64,000 nucleotides of DNA from Cyanidium caldarium (lineage: Eukaryota > Rhodophyta > Bangiophyceae > Cyanidiales > Cyanidiaceae): contig JANCYW010000005.1 in assembly GCA_026184775.1 (NCBI GenBank), positions 62,001 through 126,000 of the forward strand. The letters run 5' to 3'. Of this stretch, positions 45,646-54,814 are shown piece after piece. Under the pieces are notes generated by a model. The model was not told where the DNA came from. It saw only the letters and a list, made by a program, of their open reading frames with translations, and did not search any database. Positions within the stretch are counted from its first letter, which is position 1. Each line of letters opens with the position of its first letter. Made by a program: the position numbers and the translations under genes.

Positions 45646-47607
45646 ATGCCGCGCACGGCGCAACAGGGCTCCAGCGGAGCGAACAGTGCCGCTGGCGAGC
45701 CGGAGTCGCGCACGGTGGGCACGGCCACCCGGGTGACTCCGCGGCCGCGAAGTGCCGCCCGAGGCGGGCGTACCGCCGGCCGCACCGCCACCGCTGCCAA
45801 GAACGCGCCGCCGCGCGGGCACGGCATGCGCACCCGCGCGGCAGCGGCGGCGGATGAAGCGGGCGCGTCGGGCTCCTCGCAGGGAGCGGAAGCGGGCATG
45901 ACCGACGCCTTCTTGCCGACCGATGACAGTCTCTTGGCCGATGCCGCTGAAGCGCGCGCCTACAACGAAGCGCTGGCCACCGAACTGGAGGCTCTGGCGG
46001 AGGTGTACGAATCTGGACTGGCGTCGGCGCACGAGCCGCGCCTCTTCCGCGTGGTGGACGAGCGCGACCTGCGACGCGCCAGTTCGTTGCGCCGCGCCGC
46101 CCGCCGCATCCGCGGCATCAGCGCCGGATCGGCGCGGACGGTGCGCGACGCGACGTCGCTGTATCAGCTCTTGTTTGGTGGTCGAGCGCGGTCACCGCGC
46201 GAGCCCGAGGAACTGCCCGGCGCGGCCGAGGCCAGCAGTGGCGGTAGCATGGGGCTGACCGCCAAGACGCGTTCGCCCCTGTCGCGCCTGTGTTTCTTTG
46301 ATGTGCTGCCTGCGGTGGACGAATTCCGGTCGCTGTGGGAGACGCATCGGCGGCGCGGCACGCCCCTGGAGCGGTTGCGAGAGATCCGCATTTTTCACGA
46401 CGAGCGCGGCACGCAGGCGCTCACCCTCTTCCACTGCGTGTGGCACGCCAAGCGCCTGCGCGCCATGATGTGGTACGGAGCCGGTTGTCGCACGCTGGAG
46501 GATGTGGCCTCGCAGTGCAAGTTGATCGACAAACGGTTCCAGCTGGGCATCTTGTACTATGATGACTTTCGTCTGCTCATTCCGTACGGCGAGGTGGCCG
46601 CCATCACCAGCGTCTTCGCGTCGGCGTCCACGGAGATCGACGCCGACCTGTCGGTCATTCCGGTGGGCGCGCTGCGCCGCAACCGCCAGGAGTGCTGCGA
46701 TGTGGATCTGGTGGTCACCGGTGAGCGGGAAACACTGCATCCGGGCGGCGAGCGGTACGGTTCGTTGCGCGCCCTGATACAGCTGTTGCGTGAGCGGCAC
46801 TTTATCACTGACGAGGCGGTGCAGATTGACGCGGCCGTTCAGCGTCAGGAGCGCCTGCGCGAGAGCGCCCTCTATAGCATCGATTCATTGGAGCGGCTGT
46901 TGGGGAAAGCCGAGAGACGCAACGGCATGCAACACGACGGCGGCCGCGATGGCACCATGCGCACCGATCCCTGGGCTGCAGGGCGGACCGCCATGGTCGG
47001 CAGCAGCGGCAGCGGCGGCGTCGCCGACGAGAAGGCGCGCGGTGCCCCGTCGCCACCCGAGACGCCCGGTGACGGGGCGGCGTCGCGGTGGTGGTGGGGC
47101 GGCAACGACGCCGACGACGATATCGACGCCGAAGACGAGGTCACCTGGTCGGGGGTGGTGCGCCTGGCCGGCAAACCGCATCGACGCGTGGACGTGTACG
47201 TAGTGGAACAGGAGCAGCTGCCGTGGGCGCTCATCGCGTACACCGGCTCGCGTGAGTTTTATCACGCGCTGGTGGAGCGTGCGCTCCGACGCGGACTGTG
47301 TGTGAGCGCGCACGGGGTGCGGCGAGCGGATCGCTTCGCCGCCGACACGGCGCCCCAGCGCGCCGGTTCCAAATCTACCCTCCACAGCGGTGACGAGCGT
47401 ATGCAAGTGGTGTCGGCCAACGAGTACGAGTCCGGTGGGGAGGACGAGGCGTCCCTGACGCGGTTTCGCCAGGTGCAAACCGAACGGGATGCCTTCGAGG
47501 CGCTCGGACTCCGCTATCGCGAACCGCCCGAGCGCGAGCACGCCCACGCGCTGGTCGAATGTGACGACCTGCGCGACGACGATACCGCTGGCCGCGACTC
47601 CGAATGA
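45646..47607 (+). CDS. DNA polymerase family X (Pol beta/lambda-like)
   Basis: Family X polymerases fill short gaps in base-excision and end-joining repair. The 653-residue protein has a disordered basic N-terminus, then an 8-kDa-like region (about 100-160). The fingers follow, with AKRLRAMMWYGAGCRTLEDV and QLGILYYDDFRLLIPYGEVA. The catalytic motif is VGALRRNRQECCDVDLVVT with Asp352 and Asp354. The third Asp (516) is in HRRVDVYVVEQEQLPWALIA, followed by YTGSREFYHALVERALRRG, and the end has LRYREPPERE as in Pol lambda. All three catalytic acids are present. The phosphate-binding Ser of the usual GSxRRG motif is Ala here. A spacer of about 70 residues splits the palm. No BRCT domain is visible. 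Confidence 0.87.
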   Translation: MPRTAQQGSSGANSAAGEPESRTVGTATRVTPRPRSAARGGRTAGRTATAAKNAPPRGHGMRTRAAAAADEAGASGSSQGAEAGMTDAFLPTDDSLLADAAEARAYNEALATELEALAEVYESGLASAHEPRLFRVVDERDLRRASSLRRAARRIRGISAGSARTVRDATSLYQLLFGGRARSPREPEELPGAAEASSGGSMGLTAKTRSPLSRLCFFDVLPAVDEFRSLWETHRRRGTPLERLREIRIFHDERGTQALTLFHCVWHAKRLRAMMWYGAGCRTLEDVASQCKLIDKRFQLGILYYDDFRLLIPYGEVAAITSVFASASTEIDADLSVIPVGALRRNRQECCDVDLVVTGERETLHPGGERYGSLRALIQLLRERHFITDEAVQIDAAVQRQERLRESALYSIDSLERLLGKAERRNGMQHDGGRDGTMRTDPWAAGRTAMVGSSGSGGVADEKARGAPSPPETPGDGAASRWWWGGNDADDDIDAEDEVTWSGVVRLAGKPHRRVDVYVVEQEQLPWALIAYTGSREFYHALVERALRRGLCVSAHGVRRADRFAADTAPQRAGSKSTLHSGDERMQVVSANEYESGGEDEASLTRFRQVQTERDAFEALGLRYREPPEREHAHALVECDDLRDDDTAGRDSE

Positions 47608-47837
47608 AGGCACTTTCTGAAATGTATAGTGGGGCGGAGGCGGTGATAACGAGGCGTGCCGTGGCGCGTGGAAGGAGCGCCGGCTTTTGTCGACGTCGAT
47701 GGAGTCGCCGACGAGCGTATGCGCGCCCCACGCGGTAGACACCCGCCTCCTCTCTTGTGTTGCCCGCATTCCCTGTCCCTGCCTACAACCATCCTAAATC
47801 CACTCCCGTTCCCTCTTTCGGCACTCCACCGATGCCC

Positions 47838-48758
47838 TCAGTGGATGAACACGGTGCCGGTCAGCACGCCGTAGCCGCGGGTGAGCCAGTCGCCGGCCAG
47901 GTTGAGGATGAACACCGCGCCCACGGTGCGAACACCGCGCGGCACCAGACCGGAAAAGAAGAAGCGCACGCTGCGTTTTTCCTGATACACTCGGCGAGCT
48001 GTCTGGAAAAAGTTGCGGTATCGCCGGCCGATGTCCGTGCTTTCGCGCTTATCCGCCACATGTGCAATGTCCGCTTGCTGGATGGTCTTGATGGTGTCGG
48101 CCCACTGCGAGGCCGACGCTGCAAACACGCCGGCACACACCGCGCTGGCCGCAAACGGCACCATGCCGCCGTGCCCGTACATCTGCTCAAATTCGGCCCG
48201 CAACAGCGGCGCCAGCCCCAAGTACCCGCCGGTGTAGATGCCCTCGCGGATCGCCGTGGCGATCAAGCCCTTGTACAGCTTAAACGGTCCCTGGCGCGCC
48301 GCGTTCCAAAACTCCGCCGCCAGCGACTGCCCGGTCTTCTGCTGCTGGATCATGACCAGCTCGGCCGGCGTGCTCACCAGCGCCGAGGTCGCCCCGCCGA
48401 AACCGGCCGCCGCCAACGTCTCCCACCGACTCAGCGGCGCAGCGGGATCACTGTTTCGCCGGTGAAAGTACTCGCGAGCCACTCCGTTGCCCGCAAACTG
48501 AATACCGGTTATCGGGGCGATGCTGGCGGCATTCACCGCCAGCCCGCGGTACCAGTGCCGCGGGCTGAGCACAATCTGCGCGTTGCGCTGAATTTGATTC
48601 TTGAAGTAGATGGTCGGCTGCTGGATGCACAGTTCGATGACGCCCGCCAGCGCTCCGACACCGATCAGCTCACGAGGATTGAGTTTCCGCCGCTCCATCT
48701 CCATCCCGCCGGATCGAGTCCGCCGTAGCAGGCCTCGCAGCGACCACGATTCGCTCAT
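47838..48758 (-). CDS. Mitochondrial carrier family (SLC25) protein
   Basis: The 306-residue protein has the three-fold repeat of mitochondrial carriers, with about six membrane helices. The repeats are recognised at LIGVGALAGVIELCIQQPTI, at LAAAGFGGATSALVSTPAEL and at AASAVCAGVFAASASQWADT. Only the second repeat has the full signature Pro-x-Glu (PAELVMIQQQ). The first has Tyr in the acidic place (PTIYFKNQIQ), and the third lacks the Pro. Glycine-rich motifs after each signature are present (KLYKGLIATAIREGIYTGGY, FFFSGLVPRGVRTVG). The substrate cannot be read from the sequence. The ATG at 48758 gives the usual length of about 300 residues. Confidence 0.87.
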   Translation of the reverse strand: MSESWSLRGLLRRTRSGGMEMERRKLNPRELIGVGALAGVIELCIQQPTIYFKNQIQRNAQIVLSPRHWYRGLAVNAASIAPITGIQFAGNGVAREYFHRRNSDPAAPLSRWETLAAAGFGGATSALVSTPAELVMIQQQKTGQSLAAEFWNAARQGPFKLYKGLIATAIREGIYTGGYLGLAPLLRAEFEQMYGHGGMVPFAASAVCAGVFAASASQWADTIKTIQQADIAHVADKRESTDIGRRYRNFFQTARRVYQEKRSVRFFFSGLVPRGVRTVGAVFILNLAGDWLTRGYGVLTGTVFIH

Positions 48759-49051
48759 GAGGTGCAGTCTGCAGACGCGCAGAAGCGGCGGCCATCGGGT
48801 CGCTTGGTTGTGTGACACAATTCGCAGAAAGCTGTGTGACGAAATGTATCGCCCAACGCCCGGACGTCGACCGCGTTTCGATTTTCACCGAGCGCGCTGA
48901 CGCCGCGGTGATTCGTCGGACGCGCAGGGACGAGCACTCCAGGCATGGCGTGAAGTGCACGCAACTCCTCCTCGGCGGCTGCAAGTTTAGGTAATATTGT
49001 AGGACGCTGTATTGCCGTCGCGCTCCGTTCGCGACGAGTAGGACGTTAGGG

Positions 49052-51193
49052 ATGGAGCTGGTGGGCTTTGCGGGCTGGGTCGCGAGGCGCCCAGTGGACG
49101 CGCCGCGGGGCCATTCGGCGTTGGCAGCGCCCACTGCTGGCGCCGCGCTTTGTTTCAGGCGGACGTCCGTCTGGAGGTGGGAACCGCGCACCAAAGCACG
49201 ATGGCGCGCCGTCCCGGACGATGAGGGGATAACCACGCTCGACGGCCTGTGCAACCTTTGTGCGCTCGCTCCGCACCGTCGAGGGCGAGGCGAGCACCCA
49301 CCGTCGGCCTCCGTATCAGCGGCAGCCGGCGCAGCGGCACTGCCGGACGCTTTTGCCTTTAGCCCGGACGAGTCGGACGCGGACGAGCTGCCTTCCGTTC
49401 GTCACGGGCGCCGCGAGCGCGCACACCGCGCCCCGGCAACCTTGACGCCCGACGGCGCCGGAGCGCTGGGAGCGGTGCGACGGGAGTTGCGTCGCGGCCA
49501 CACCCGCATCGCCGAGAAGATGCTGCAAGATATGGTGCGCGTGTCGCCCGGTAATGGAAAGGCGTGGCTGTTGCTGTGTCAGCTGTGCGCCAACCGCCTG
49601 GGGCAAGTGCACAAGGCGCGCAGCGCCTTCGCCGCAGCCATCGGTCACAACCCGCGGAACACACGCCTGCTGCACGCGTACGCCGTGTTTGAAGGACGCC
49701 ACGGCGGAGCGCCGGAGACAGTGCGAACATTGTTTGAACGGGCGCTGCAGCTGGATTCCACCGACGGTGTCACCTGGCAAGCGTACGCGCTGTACGAAGC
49801 GCGCCAGGGCGATGACGCGCGCGCCGAGGAGCTGTTCGGGCGCGGCATCCAACGCGACCCGCGCAACGCCTCTCTGCTGCAGGCGCTGGGAATGTTTCAC
49901 TTGCGCCGAGACAACCTGGAAGCCGCCTGCACCTGTCTGGAACGCGCCACCCAGGCCAACCCGCGGCATGTGCCGTCGTGGCAAGCGCACGGAGTGGCGC
50001 TCGGCCGCCTGGGTCGCTACGCTGACGCTGCCGCCAAGTTCCAGACGGCGCTCGCAGTGGATCCGTTGTCGGTGCCGACGCTGCAGGCGTACGCGCTGAA
50101 CGAAACGCAGCGCGGCGATTACGACAACGCCCGGCGCCTCTTCCAACAGGGTGCGCTGTATGCCCCCACGCACGTGGCCGTGTATCATGCGTGGGCGCGT
50201 ATGGAGGAGGAGCTGGGCAATTTCGAGGCGGCGCGCGACGTGTTCGAACGCGGCGTGCGCGTAACCGGCAGCCTCGACGCGTATCGACGACACCGCCGGC
50301 GATACGACGGCCACGTGGACCCGACCGAGGTGGATCCAGTGTTGAAAGCTTGGGCAGAGATGGAGTCGCGACTGGGCCATATCCCGGCCTCGACCGAGTG
50401 GAACCCGTACGCGGCACCCGATCGGGCCAGCGACATTTCGGTGGACGAGAAGCGCCAGAGCATTGTGGAGCGGTTGCTGATGCTGAAACGCGTGGTGGAC
50501 CGTCGCAGCGTGGAGGACCTGCGGCTGGTGCTGTCGTTTATCGCAGATCGCGCCCAGGCGGATCAGCGGGCGCGGGCGGCGCTCGGCGAGCGCGGTCGCG
50601 GCGACTGGGAGAAGCTGCGCTTGTGGGCCGAACGACGCAGCGAGGAGGATGTGCTGGCATTTCAGCAGTGGATCGAAAAGCGGTACGAGGAGGATCGGCT
50701 GGTGAGCCGGTACGTCTTCGGATGGGATGTGCTGCCACCGGCGGATGCGGCTGCGCGACGCGCCACCCAGGCCATGGCGACGGCGGTGCTGAAAGCGACC
50801 GAGGCGGCGGCAGCGACGTCCGCGGAACCGTCGGTGCCGACCGAGTGGTTGCGCGCCCTGGGCGTGCCGCCTCCGGCGCTGGCCGAATACGAGCGCCGAC
50901 TGCACGAAGCGGAACAGGCCGACAGCGAACTGCCGGCGCTACATTGGGTGTCGGGCTTTGCGCAGAACCTCTCCACTCGATCCGCACTGGCTAGCATTCT
51001 GTTGGCGCTGGCGTGCGTGTTGTCGGTCGGCTTTGCCAGCGTGTTCGAAAGCGGCAAGAGCCAGATCGGCAACGTGGAGGCGGCGCTGATGGAAGCGCTG
51101 GCGGTGCCGCTGCCGGAGGGCGTCGATGCGCATCTGGTGGATATCGATCCGGCGGGCATCCGGAACGAGATTCGCGATGCCGCAGACGACTAA
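49052..51193 (+). CDS. HAT/TPR-repeat protein of the Mbb1/HCF107 type, plastid RNA maturation
   Basis: Mbb1 (Chlamydomonas) and HCF107 (Arabidopsis) bind the 5' end of psbH/psbB transcripts in the plastid and guard them from exonucleases. The 713-residue protein has about nine to ten 34-residue helical repeats between residues 145 and 430. Examples are AKFQTALAVDPLSVPTLQAY, RRLFQQGALYAPTHVAVYHA and ARDVFERGVRVTG, with the RNA-binding HAT signature of conserved Trp, Ala and Leu. The N-terminus fits a transit peptide. After the repeats is a charged region, and a hydrophobic segment at about 644-665 (SALASILLALACVLSVGFAS) suggests membrane attachment, which HCF107 also shows near its C-terminus. 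The exact target RNA is unknown. Confidence 0.82.
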   Translation: MELVGFAGWVARRPVDAPRGHSALAAPTAGAALCFRRTSVWRWEPRTKARWRAVPDDEGITTLDGLCNLCALAPHRRGRGEHPPSASVSAAAGAAALPDAFAFSPDESDADELPSVRHGRRERAHRAPATLTPDGAGALGAVRRELRRGHTRIAEKMLQDMVRVSPGNGKAWLLLCQLCANRLGQVHKARSAFAAAIGHNPRNTRLLHAYAVFEGRHGGAPETVRTLFERALQLDSTDGVTWQAYALYEARQGDDARAEELFGRGIQRDPRNASLLQALGMFHLRRDNLEAACTCLERATQANPRHVPSWQAHGVALGRLGRYADAAAKFQTALAVDPLSVPTLQAYALNETQRGDYDNARRLFQQGALYAPTHVAVYHAWARMEEELGNFEAARDVFERGVRVTGSLDAYRRHRRRYDGHVDPTEVDPVLKAWAEMESRLGHIPASTEWNPYAAPDRASDISVDEKRQSIVERLLMLKRVVDRRSVEDLRLVLSFIADRAQADQRARAALGERGRGDWEKLRLWAERRSEEDVLAFQQWIEKRYEEDRLVSRYVFGWDVLPPADAAARRATQAMATAVLKATEAAAATSAEPSVPTEWLRALGVPPPALAEYERRLHEAEQADSELPALHWVSGFAQNLSTRSALASILLALACVLSVGFASVFESGKSQIGNVEAALMEALAVPLPEGVDAHLVDIDPAGIRNEIRDAADD

Positions 51194-51203
51194 ACTGCGG
51201 AAT

Positions 51204-52736
51204 TCACGGGGTGGCGTGCCCATCGCGCTCTCTCACTTCCGATGCGCTTCGCATCATCATCATCATCGCCGCCGCCGCCGCCACCACCACCTCCTCGGTC
51301 ACTTTCAGGTACTTGCTCGCCGCGGCATCCCAGGTGTAGCACTCGGCCACGCGCTGGTGACCCAGCGCTTGTCGGCGATGCCACTCGTGCCGGTCCAGCA
51401 GCAACGATTTGAGGCCGCGAGCGATGTCATCGGGGCGCTTCGGGTCCACCAACACGCCGCAACGGCCCCGCAGACTTTCGCTCGGTCCGCCGTGTCGCGT
51501 GGCCACCACCGGCAAACCCGACGCCATCGCCTCCAACAGCGCCAATCCGAACGGCTCGTACAGCGCGCACAGGCAGAACACACCGCGGTAATGCGTGGCC
51601 AGCGTGCGGTACAGAGCGCCTAGCTCCGGCTGCGTCTCGATCTCCATCCAGCACACACAGTGGTGTAGCGGCGGCGTGGCCGCCTCGTGCCGCAGCTGCT
51701 GCAACAAGCGCGCCGCCTCCGGATGGGCGCACCCGACGGCGGTCACGATCATCACATTGGCGTGCTGCCGCAGCACCGCATCCTGCCGAAACGCCTGCAG
51801 TACCGCCAGGTGATTTTTCTGGCGCACCAACCGCGATGCCAGCACCACCACCGGTAGGGCGCGCCGCGATGCGGGCACGATATCGCGGGCCAACGCGGCA
51901 ACCACCCGCTCGCGCACCTCCGCCTCGCGCGCATACGTCGGGCGCCTGCCAAACACCTGCCGATTCACTCCGGGCGCAATCACCACGAAATCACCACGTC
52001 GGCGATCTACATCGATGGCGTCGCGGTACGCCGGATGGGCATACTGCTCGACGCGTTCCTGCTCGGTGGACACCACGATGCGGTGTGCGCGCGCCATGGC
52101 CTGTCGTTCGGCGGCCAGGCGCTCGGCAAACGCCAGTCGCGGTACCAGCGCCGCCAACTCCGCATCGCCACTGTGTAAGAGGCGGTCAAGCTTCTGAGCG
52201 CCCAGCGAATGTGCGGTAAACAAGAACGGTATACCGGTCGCCTCCGATATCCGCGCTGCCGCGTACCCGCCGTCGCCGTAGTGGCCCACCAGCGCTTGCG
52301 GCAGCTGCTCGGACGGTCGCCGATAAAACGCCAGGATGTGGTCGACCCATTCATCCAGCCACGGCCACAGCTCCTCTTTGGGCAAGAAAGTGTCCCGCAG
52401 CTGATCGCCGCCACAGGGCAGTCGCACGATGCGCACCAGCGGCACGTGCGCATAGGCGTCGGTCTCGTCGGCGAACCGGCTCCACGCGCCCGGAGCGCCG
52501 ATGCGCCGGGTGACGATATCCACACGCACGCCCAGCCGCGACAACGCCACCGAGAGCTCCTTGACGTACACCAACTGCCCGCCAAAGTCGGGGTGCGTGT
52601 TCCAGAGCGAGTCGTGACGGTCAAAGTTGCCCTGCGGGTTCAGGAACGCCACCCGCAACCGCGGGGCAGGCACGGCGGAGGCGCCGTTGATGGTGGCCAG
52701 AGCCGCCGAGGCAGCCGGCGCGTCCCAAGGTGGCAT
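51204..52736 (-). CDS. GT4 glycosyltransferase, sucrose-phosphate-synthase / mannosylfructose-phosphate-synthase type
   Basis: The 510-residue enzyme has the two-domain GT-B fold. The N-terminal half shows HPDFGGQLVYVKELSVAL, then ALVGHYGDGGYAAARISEAT and FTAHSLGAQKLDRLL, the blocks that define sucrose-phosphate-synthase-type donors and acceptors. The C-terminal half has LPVVVLASRLVRQKNHLAVL and the nucleotide-sugar motif CALYEPFGLALLEAMASGLP with VVATRHGGPSE. It lacks the phosphatase-like C-terminal domain of plant SPS and is the size of bacterial mannosylfructose-phosphate synthase. Which sugar it makes cannot be told. It is likely cytosolic. A run of five Met near the C-terminus is encoded by a CAT repeat. 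It ends 10 bases from the convergent HAT/TPR gene. Confidence 0.85.
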   Translation of the reverse strand: MPPWDAPAASAALATINGASAVPAPRLRVAFLNPQGNFDRHDSLWNTHPDFGGQLVYVKELSVALSRLGVRVDIVTRRIGAPGAWSRFADETDAYAHVPLVRIVRLPCGGDQLRDTFLPKEELWPWLDEWVDHILAFYRRPSEQLPQALVGHYGDGGYAAARISEATGIPFLFTAHSLGAQKLDRLLHSGDAELAALVPRLAFAERLAAERQAMARAHRIVVSTEQERVEQYAHPAYRDAIDVDRRRGDFVVIAPGVNRQVFGRRPTYAREAEVRERVVAALARDIVPASRRALPVVVLASRLVRQKNHLAVLQAFRQDAVLRQHANVMIVTAVGCAHPEAARLLQQLRHEAATPPLHHCVCWMEIETQPELGALYRTLATHYRGVFCLCALYEPFGLALLEAMASGLPVVATRHGGPSESLRGRCGVLVDPKRPDDIARGLKSLLLDRHEWHRRQALGHQRVAECYTWDAAASKYLKVTEEVVVAAAAAMMMMMRSASEVRERDGHATP

Positions 52737-53074
52737 GATACCGGCGCAGGAGGTGGACAGGCGATGGCAGCGCGGAGCTCACAGGCGGGTGCAGGTGTTG
52801 CGGGGGCATTCCCAGTGCCGTGTCGGTCCAGAGTGCTTTCGCAGAGGAAACCGCAAAGAGCGCAGGTTTGTCGAGAGCAGAGCAGAGCAGAGCAGAGCAA
52901 AGCAGAGCAGAGCAGAGCAGAGCGCACCGAGCGAGATACGGGACGACTTTACCGGGCATTCGAGAGCGTTAGGACGAGGGTCAGTCGTCCTCGCAGCATG
53001 CACACTGTGGAGCTCACCTGCCCCTCCCCGGGTGATACTTCAACGCCTCTGTCTATCCCTGCTCGCTATGCGCG
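52737..53074. other. Intergenic spacer with a pentanucleotide repeat
   Basis: This 338-base spacer upstream of the glycosyltransferase contains a tandem (AGAGC)10 tract and no recognised gene. Confidence 0.5.
52874..52923 (+). repeat. Tandem (AGAGC)10 repeat
   Basis: Ten 5-base units run without gaps; the sixth is AAAGC and the others are AGAGC. It lies in the upstream region of the glycosyltransferase gene. Confidence 0.92.
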
Positions 53075-54601
53075 CTACACCGCGTTGCACAGCAGGTCGG
53101 ACCCGCTCACGCCGACCACCCGCGCCCGGATCACGTCGCCCGGTGCAAAACGATCCTGAAGCAAATGCACCTGCCCGTCAATCTCTGGTGCATCCCACGG
53201 CGTGCGACCGACACAATGACCGTCCTCCACCGCATCGATCATCACGTCCACCTCGGTGTACATCAGGGCGCGCGCCATCTCCTCCTGTACGCGCTGCTGC
53301 AGACTCACCAGCTCATCCCGTCGCGCCTCCTGCACCGGCCGGGGAACGCGCGCACCCATGTCGGCCATGGGAGTGCCGTCCTCGGTGGAGTACACGAAAA
53401 AGCCGGCGCGGGCGAAGCGCTCCCGCCGCATATACTGCACCAGCTGGCGGTGATCGGCGGCGGTTTCGCCCGGAGTGCCGCAGATGAACGTCGAGCGCAG
53501 CGCCACTTGTGGAATGCGCTGACGCAGCGCTTGCAGGATGCGCTGATGGTGTGCAGCCGACGGCCGTTGCATGCGCCGCAACACCGCGTCGCTGGCATGC
53601 TGCAACGGCATGTCCACGTACTTGACCACCGACGGACACTCGGCGATGGCGTCGATGAGGTCGTCGGAAAAGTACGACGGGTAGCAGTACAGCAGCCGGA
53701 TCCAGCGCAGACCAAACGGCACCAACGTGCGATCCAGTTCGCGTAACAAGTCCGCCAGCCGGCGCGGATCACCCTGCGGCCCCCAATCCATCCCGTACAT
53801 GTTGGTGTCCTCGGCAATGAGACACAGCTCGCGCACACCCGTGTGCTCCACCAAGTACCGCGCCTCCCACAGCAACTGATCGTACGGTTTGCTGCGGAAG
53901 CGGCCGCGCCACCGCGGGATGGCGCAGAACGTGCAGCGGTGGTCGCAACCCTCGGCCACCCGCAGATACGCGGTGTGTCGGGCGCCCAGCCGATGTCGCA
54001 GATACTCGACGCGAAACGGCACCGACACCTCGCCCACCTGCACCCGCGAGGGCGCGGCGCCCGCCGGTCGCGACAGGAGCGCATCGATGTGTTGCGGCAG
54101 CTGCGCGTACGACTCGAAGCCGACCACCGCGTCCACCTCGGGCAGCTCGGTGGCCAGCTCGCCAGCGTACCGTTGCGCCAGGCAGCCGGTTACGATGAGC
54201 GCTCGAGCGCCCGACTGCTTCGCCTTGGACACCTCTAGGATGGCGTGGACGGATTCGCGCTGCGCGTCCTCGATGAAGGCGCAGGTGTTCACCACGATAA
54301 CGTCGGCGCCAGCGGTCTCGTCGACGATTTCATACCCGTGCTGTGATAAATCGCCCAGAAACACTTCCGCGTCCACCGTGTTCTTCGGACAGCCCAGAGC
54401 GACGAGCGCCACCTTGCCCTTGGAGGCGACGACCGGCGCCGCGGCCGGCGCCACTTGCGCCCTCAAACGTCGGGGCAGGGAGTGTGTCCGATGACGTTGC
54501 AACGGAGTAAGAGGAGACTGGAGTGGAGCGTTTGATAGCGTGTTCTCGTGGTGCCGCTCATTCCAAAGTCTGATCGGGTGGAAGAAGGAGGTGACGAACA
54601 T
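53075..54601 (-). CDS. RIMO: RimO-type ribosomal protein uS12 methylthiotransferase, organellar
   Basis: RimO adds a methylthio group to an Asp of ribosomal protein uS12 using two iron-sulfur clusters. The 508-residue protein has a basic N-terminal lead of about 60 residues that fits organelle import, then the UPF0004 domain with Cys71 (ALGCPKNTVDAE), Cys107 (NTCAFIEDA) and Cys140 (TGCLAQRY). The radical-SAM motif EGCDHRCTFCAIPRWRG gives Cys219, Cys223 and Cys226. A TRAM domain ends the protein. The phrase LGCPKNTVDAE is diagnostic for RimO rather than MiaB. A plastid destination is likely because RimO is bacterial-derived and plant RimO-like proteins are plastid-located, but mitochondria cannot be excluded. 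The ATG at 54601 gives the targeting lead; the frame is open to 55468. Confidence 0.93.
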   Translation of the reverse strand: MFVTSFFHPIRLWNERHHENTLSNAPLQSPLTPLQRHRTHSLPRRLRAQVAPAAAPVVASKGKVALVALGCPKNTVDAEVFLGDLSQHGYEIVDETAGADVIVVNTCAFIEDAQRESVHAILEVSKAKQSGARALIVTGCLAQRYAGELATELPEVDAVVGFESYAQLPQHIDALLSRPAGAAPSRVQVGEVSVPFRVEYLRHRLGARHTAYLRVAEGCDHRCTFCAIPRWRGRFRSKPYDQLLWEARYLVEHTGVRELCLIAEDTNMYGMDWGPQGDPRRLADLLRELDRTLVPFGLRWIRLLYCYPSYFSDDLIDAIAECPSVVKYVDMPLQHASDAVLRRMQRPSAAHHQRILQALRQRIPQVALRSTFICGTPGETAADHRQLVQYMRRERFARAGFFVYSTEDGTPMADMGARVPRPVQEARRDELVSLQQRVQEEMARALMYTEVDVMIDAVEDGHCVGRTPWDAPEIDGQVHLLQDRFAPGDVIRARVVGVSGSDLLCNAV

Positions 54602-54814
54602 GGCGTCCTGTCGCGAGCCGCCGTGAGGGAGCGCGCCGCGTGCGACCGACCGCCGGTCGACGGGCCGGAGATTCTCGTCCCGCTGCGCTTCCGCGTCTGG
54701 CGTGTTGGCGTTGACGCCGTCGAGACCACTTGGGCAACGCTGAAAGTGGTCGGACCTTTTCGGCAAAGAATTCCAACTTCCCTGTAGGCTTCCAAGCGTA
54801 TTCCCATTAGCACC
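54602..54814. promoter_or_regulatory. Divergent promoter between RimO and the ferredoxin/MBL gene
   Basis: These 213 bases separate two divergently transcribed genes, both for iron-sulfur proteins. No clear motif is visible. Confidence 0.4.

Noticed and set aside
45116-45646. A 176-residue minus-strand open frame upstream of the DNA polymerase gene
   Set aside because: Its composition is dominated by Arg, Pro and Thr without domains, and it begins exactly at the polymerase start, as expected for a GC-driven spurious frame.
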